From Alphaproteobacteria bacterium (GTDB lineage Bacteria; Pseudomonadota; Alphaproteobacteria; Micropepsales; Micropepsaceae), in the NCBI GenBank assembly GCA_003451645.1, contig DMER01000068.1:575-8511 (forward strand): a DNA stretch of 7,937 nt. Reading direction: 5' to 3'. This document shows positions 6,055 through 7,937 of the stretch, one piece after another. The notes beneath the pieces were generated by a model that saw only the letters and a list, made by a program, of their open reading frames with translations, was not told the DNA's origin and made no database searches. How positions within the stretch are numbered: position 1 is the first letter of the stretch; the number at the start of each line of letters is the position of its first letter. The position numbers were made by a program, and so were the translations under genes.

Positions 6055-6348
6055 GCCGGCCGTTTTCAGGCGAGCAAGAGCCTGATCAGAGCCGCAGAGC
6101 AAGGCATTCGCTTCGTCAAAGGAGACTGCTCTGTCGCCCGCGTCCGAGCCGTCGAGGCGATCGGGGTCAAGGCAACGCGGGCAATGTTGGGTCTATCGCA
6201 AGAGCAATTCGCCGACGCATATGGCATTCCACTGCGCACGGTTCAAAGTTGGGAACAGGGCGTCCGGCAGCCCGACGCCACCGCACGGTCCTATTTGAAG
6301 GCCATCGGAAAAATTCCGGCTCAAGTCCGCAACGCGTTGGCGCGCTGA
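6055..6348 (+). pseudogene. HTH antitoxin remnant (HigA/NadS-like), 5' end missing
   Basis: The frame that opens right after the TonB_C stop codon (TAG 6052-6054) stays open to TGA at 6348 and encodes a recognisable antitoxin. SKSLIRAAEQGIRFVKGD (from 6073) matches the N-terminal helix of HigA/NadS-type antitoxins. LGLSQEQFADAYGIPLRTVQ is the helix-turn-helix, followed by SWEQGVRQPD, and KAIGKIPAQVRNALAR matches the usual C-terminus. The match runs over almost the full length of the family, yet there is no ATG, GTG or TTG in frame before ATG 6184, which would give only 54 residues starting at the HTH. No RelE/HigB toxin lies beside it. I read it as a 5'-truncated antitoxin gene. A 54-residue HTH protein from 6184, or a rare ATT start at 6106, cannot be excluded. 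Confidence 0.65.
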
Positions 6349-6354
6349 CGAGAC

Positions 6355-6981
6355 CTAACCCTTGGACATCAGCGCCTCCGGTTGCGCAAAGTGCGGCAAC
6401 GCTTCGATCTTGGCGGCCCACGCCGCGACGTGCGGGAAGTCGCTCAAGTCCATGCCTGCCTGCGGCACGTAGTGCACGACGCCGTAAAGATCGATGTCTG
6501 CATAGGTCGGTTGCGCACCGCCCGCGATCCACTTATGCGCCGCCAGACGCTCGTCGAGAAATTTCAGCGCGCTCAACGCGTCGGCGCGATAATGGTCCGC
6601 CACGTCGGGCGGCATTTTCATGAACCCGAATTTGGCCGCGCGAGACCGGTACACGCCGCGCGCAAGCCGGTCCCAGCCCCATAAGACCCATCCTTTGGCG
6701 CTGTGTTGTTCATCGGATGTTTGGCCCAGATACTTGCCGCTCGCATGCGCCAGGTGTTCAAGGATGGCGCCGGATTGGCAATAGACATGGCCGGTCGTAT
6801 TGCTAATCAGCGTGGGCACAACTCCGAACGGGTTTTTCTTCACATAGTCCGGCTGTTTTTGCGCACCCTTCAAAAGGTCAACATGTACATAGTCAAACTT
6901 CGCGCCGGTTAGCGCCAACATTAATGCGACTTTGTAGGTCGGGCCCGAGGCCCATATACCGTGCAGCGTATAGTGGCTCAT
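6355..6981 (-). CDS. Glutathione S-transferase family protein
   Basis: 208 residues, cytosolic, of usual GST length. The N-terminal thioredoxin-like domain spans about 1-80: YTLHGIWASGPTYKVALML with S13 in the place of the catalytic Ser/Cys/Tyr, NPFGVVPTL with the cis-proline P56, and QSGAI with Q69-S70, the glutathione gamma-glutamyl contact. The helical domain spans about 90-205 and has the N-capping box T159-Y-A-D162 followed by IDLY. Substrate cannot be told from sequence; conjugation or peroxide reduction with glutathione is typical of the family. AAGGA (plus-strand 6988-6992) is a ribosome binding site six bases before the ATG. It overlaps the stop codon of the methyltransferase remnant, which suggests past translational coupling. 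The gene converges with the antitoxin remnant, leaving six bases between the stops. Confidence 0.92.
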   Translation of the reverse strand: MSHYTLHGIWASGPTYKVALMLALTGAKFDYVHVDLLKGAQKQPDYVKKNPFGVVPTLISNTTGHVYCQSGAILEHLAHASGKYLGQTSDEQHSAKGWVLWGWDRLARGVYRSRAAKFGFMKMPPDVADHYRADALSALKFLDERLAAHKWIAGGAQPTYADIDLYGVVHYVPQAGMDLSDFPHVAAWAAKIEALPHFAQPEALMSKG

Positions 6982-6990
6982 CGCGCGTCC

Positions 6991-7164
6991 TTATCTCGGC
7001 TTTTCAAAGACATAGATCGTGGACAGAAAGGCCGGAATCGTTTCGCGCGGGATTAGGCCCAAGTTCGCGAACGCGTCCTGCGCGCTCCAATCCAAGTAGC
7101 TCTCATAATACGGCTCGTGAAACGCCTGCGGAAAGAATTCCGTTGAGCGCCGAATTGTTCGCCC
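6991..7164 (-). pseudogene. C-terminal fragment of a class I SAM-dependent methyltransferase
   Basis: On the minus strand, a frame of 57 codons runs from just after the clpB stop to TAA at 6993-6991. It has no useful start codon. Its product includes FPQAFHEPYYESYLDW, DAFANLGLIPRET and AFLSTIYVFEKP. This pattern of PYYE-x-Y, an acidic helix with a small Gly turn, then AFL and a closing F-x-KP is the C-terminal end of many class I SAM-dependent methyltransferases. The SAM-binding Rossmann part is absent. Codon use is like that of the neighbours. The intact gene probably lay between clpB and the GST gene, with its stop overlapping the GST ribosome binding site, and lost its 5' part in a deletion reaching the clpB stop. 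The family call rests on pattern memory of a short fragment. Confidence 0.6.
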
Positions 7165-7169
7165 TCAGT

Positions 7170-7937
7170 TCAGTGCACTTTGGCGCCCTTGGGCCGCTCA
7201 TTGATGGTGAGCCCATCGGCCCCGGCTGAGATTTCGACCGTGTCGCCATCCTTGATGAGGCCCTCGAGCAATTGCTCAGCCAGCGCATCCTGCAAGGATT
7301 TCTGGATCACCCGCTTGAGCGGCCTTGCGCCATAGACCGGGTCATAACCCGTCTTAGCAAGCCAGGCCCGCGCCCGCTCATCCAATTTGAGCGTGATCTT
7401 GCGGTCATTGAGCAGGCGCTGCAGGCGTTCAGTCTGAATACTGACGATCCCATCCATTTGGCCGCGGCCCAAACGGTGGAACAGGATGATCTCGTCCAAC
7501 CGGTTCAGGAATTCAGGGCGGAAGCGCTTGCGCACCTCATCCATCACTTGCTCGCGCACGGCGGACGAGTCCTCGCCCTCAGGCTGATTGGCCAAATAGT
7601 CCGCACCCAGATTAGACGTCATAATGATGAGTGTGTTCTTGAAGTCGACTGTGCGCCCCTGCCCGTCCGTCAGGCGGCCATCATCGAGGACCTGCAAGAG
7701 CACATTGAACACGTCGGGATGCGCCTTTTCGATCTCGTCGAACAGGACCACCTGATAGGGCCGTCGGCGGACCGCTTCGGTCAGCGCACCGCCTTCCTCA
7801 TAGCCGACATAGCCTGGCGGCGCGCCAATGATGCGCGAGACCGCGTGCTTTTCCATATACTCCGACATGTCGAGGCGGATCAGCGCCGTCTCGTCATTGA
7901 AGAGGAACTCCGCCAGCGCCTTGGTCAGCTCGGTCTT
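7170..7937 (-). CDS. clpB: ATP-dependent chaperone ClpB, C-terminal part (partial)
   Basis: 255 codons plus stop of the protein disaggregase ClpB, which works with DnaK to pull apart aggregated proteins in the cytosol. The window begins at the Walker A lysine of the second AAA+ domain (K1, KTEL). Visible landmarks in fragment numbering are the pore loop GYVG at 42-45, Walker B VVLFDE at 63-68, sensor 1 N109 in TSN, the arginine finger R145 in FLNRLDE, and sensor 2 R204 in GARPLKR. All are intact, so the gene seems functional at this end. It finishes KGAKVH. The first domain and the coiled-coil M domain are outside the window. A 5-base tandem duplication ACTGA-ACTGA on the minus strand (7165-7174) includes its stop codon and marks the junction with the methyltransferase remnant. 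Confidence 0.97.
   Translation of the reverse strand, partial: KTELTKALAEFLFNDETALIRLDMSEYMEKHAVSRIIGAPPGYVGYEEGGALTEAVRRRPYQVVLFDEIEKAHPDVFNVLLQVLDDGRLTDGQGRTVDFKNTLIIMTSNLGADYLANQPEGEDSSAVREQVMDEVRKRFRPEFLNRLDEIILFHRLGRGQMDGIVSIQTERLQRLLNDRKITLKLDERARAWLAKTGYDPVYGARPLKRVIQKSLQDALAEQLLEGLIKDGDTVEISAGADGLTINERPKGAKVH

Noticed and set aside
6167..6532. 121-codon minus-strand frame before the GST end
   Set aside because: It overlaps the GST gene in another frame and the antitoxin remnant in antisense, and has no family-like motifs.

Overview
The window looks like a chromosomal segment of a GC-rich alphaproteobacterium. The first 46 bases are the reverse complement of a 16S rRNA 5' end of alphaproteobacterial type. 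The genes use GC-rich codons, sit close together and are mostly chromosomal envelope or housekeeping families. Genus cannot be fixed from this sequence, and there are no phage, IS, CRISPR or tRNA features.

Layout. Positions 1-725 hold the start of a 16S gene on the minus strand, its ~375-base leader, a good sigma-70 rrn promoter (430-458) and the divergent upstream region of the next gene. Two DnaA-box-like 9-mers and a 13-bp palindrome lie there. Positions 726-6054 hold five genes in a row for exported proteins: an M23 peptidoglycan endopeptidase with an OapA/LysM-like domain, a small secreted protein built on an NPPGPxGGPG repeat, a small secreted two-cysteine protein, a CapA-type metallophosphatase (minus strand), and a periplasmic protein carrying a free TonB C-terminal domain. 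Positions 6055-7937 hold a start-less antitoxin-type HTH remnant, a glutathione S-transferase (minus), the C-terminal scrap of a SAM-dependent methyltransferase (minus), and the 3' third of clpB (minus, running off the window).

How the genes fit together. The exported block deals with the cell envelope, but no single pathway or operon ties it together: the genes lie on both strands, each with its own signals. On the minus strand, clpB, the methyltransferase remnant and the GST gene probably once formed one transcription unit. The methyltransferase stop codon overlaps the GST ribosome binding site, and its 5' part has been lost right up to the clpB stop. The antitoxin remnant and the methyltransferase scrap are the clearest items that simple ORF calling would miss. 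I did not find a convincing new multi-gene system. The best leads are the NPPGPxGGPG protein, the TonB_C protein with its unassigned C-terminal domain, and the two gene remnants flanking the GST.
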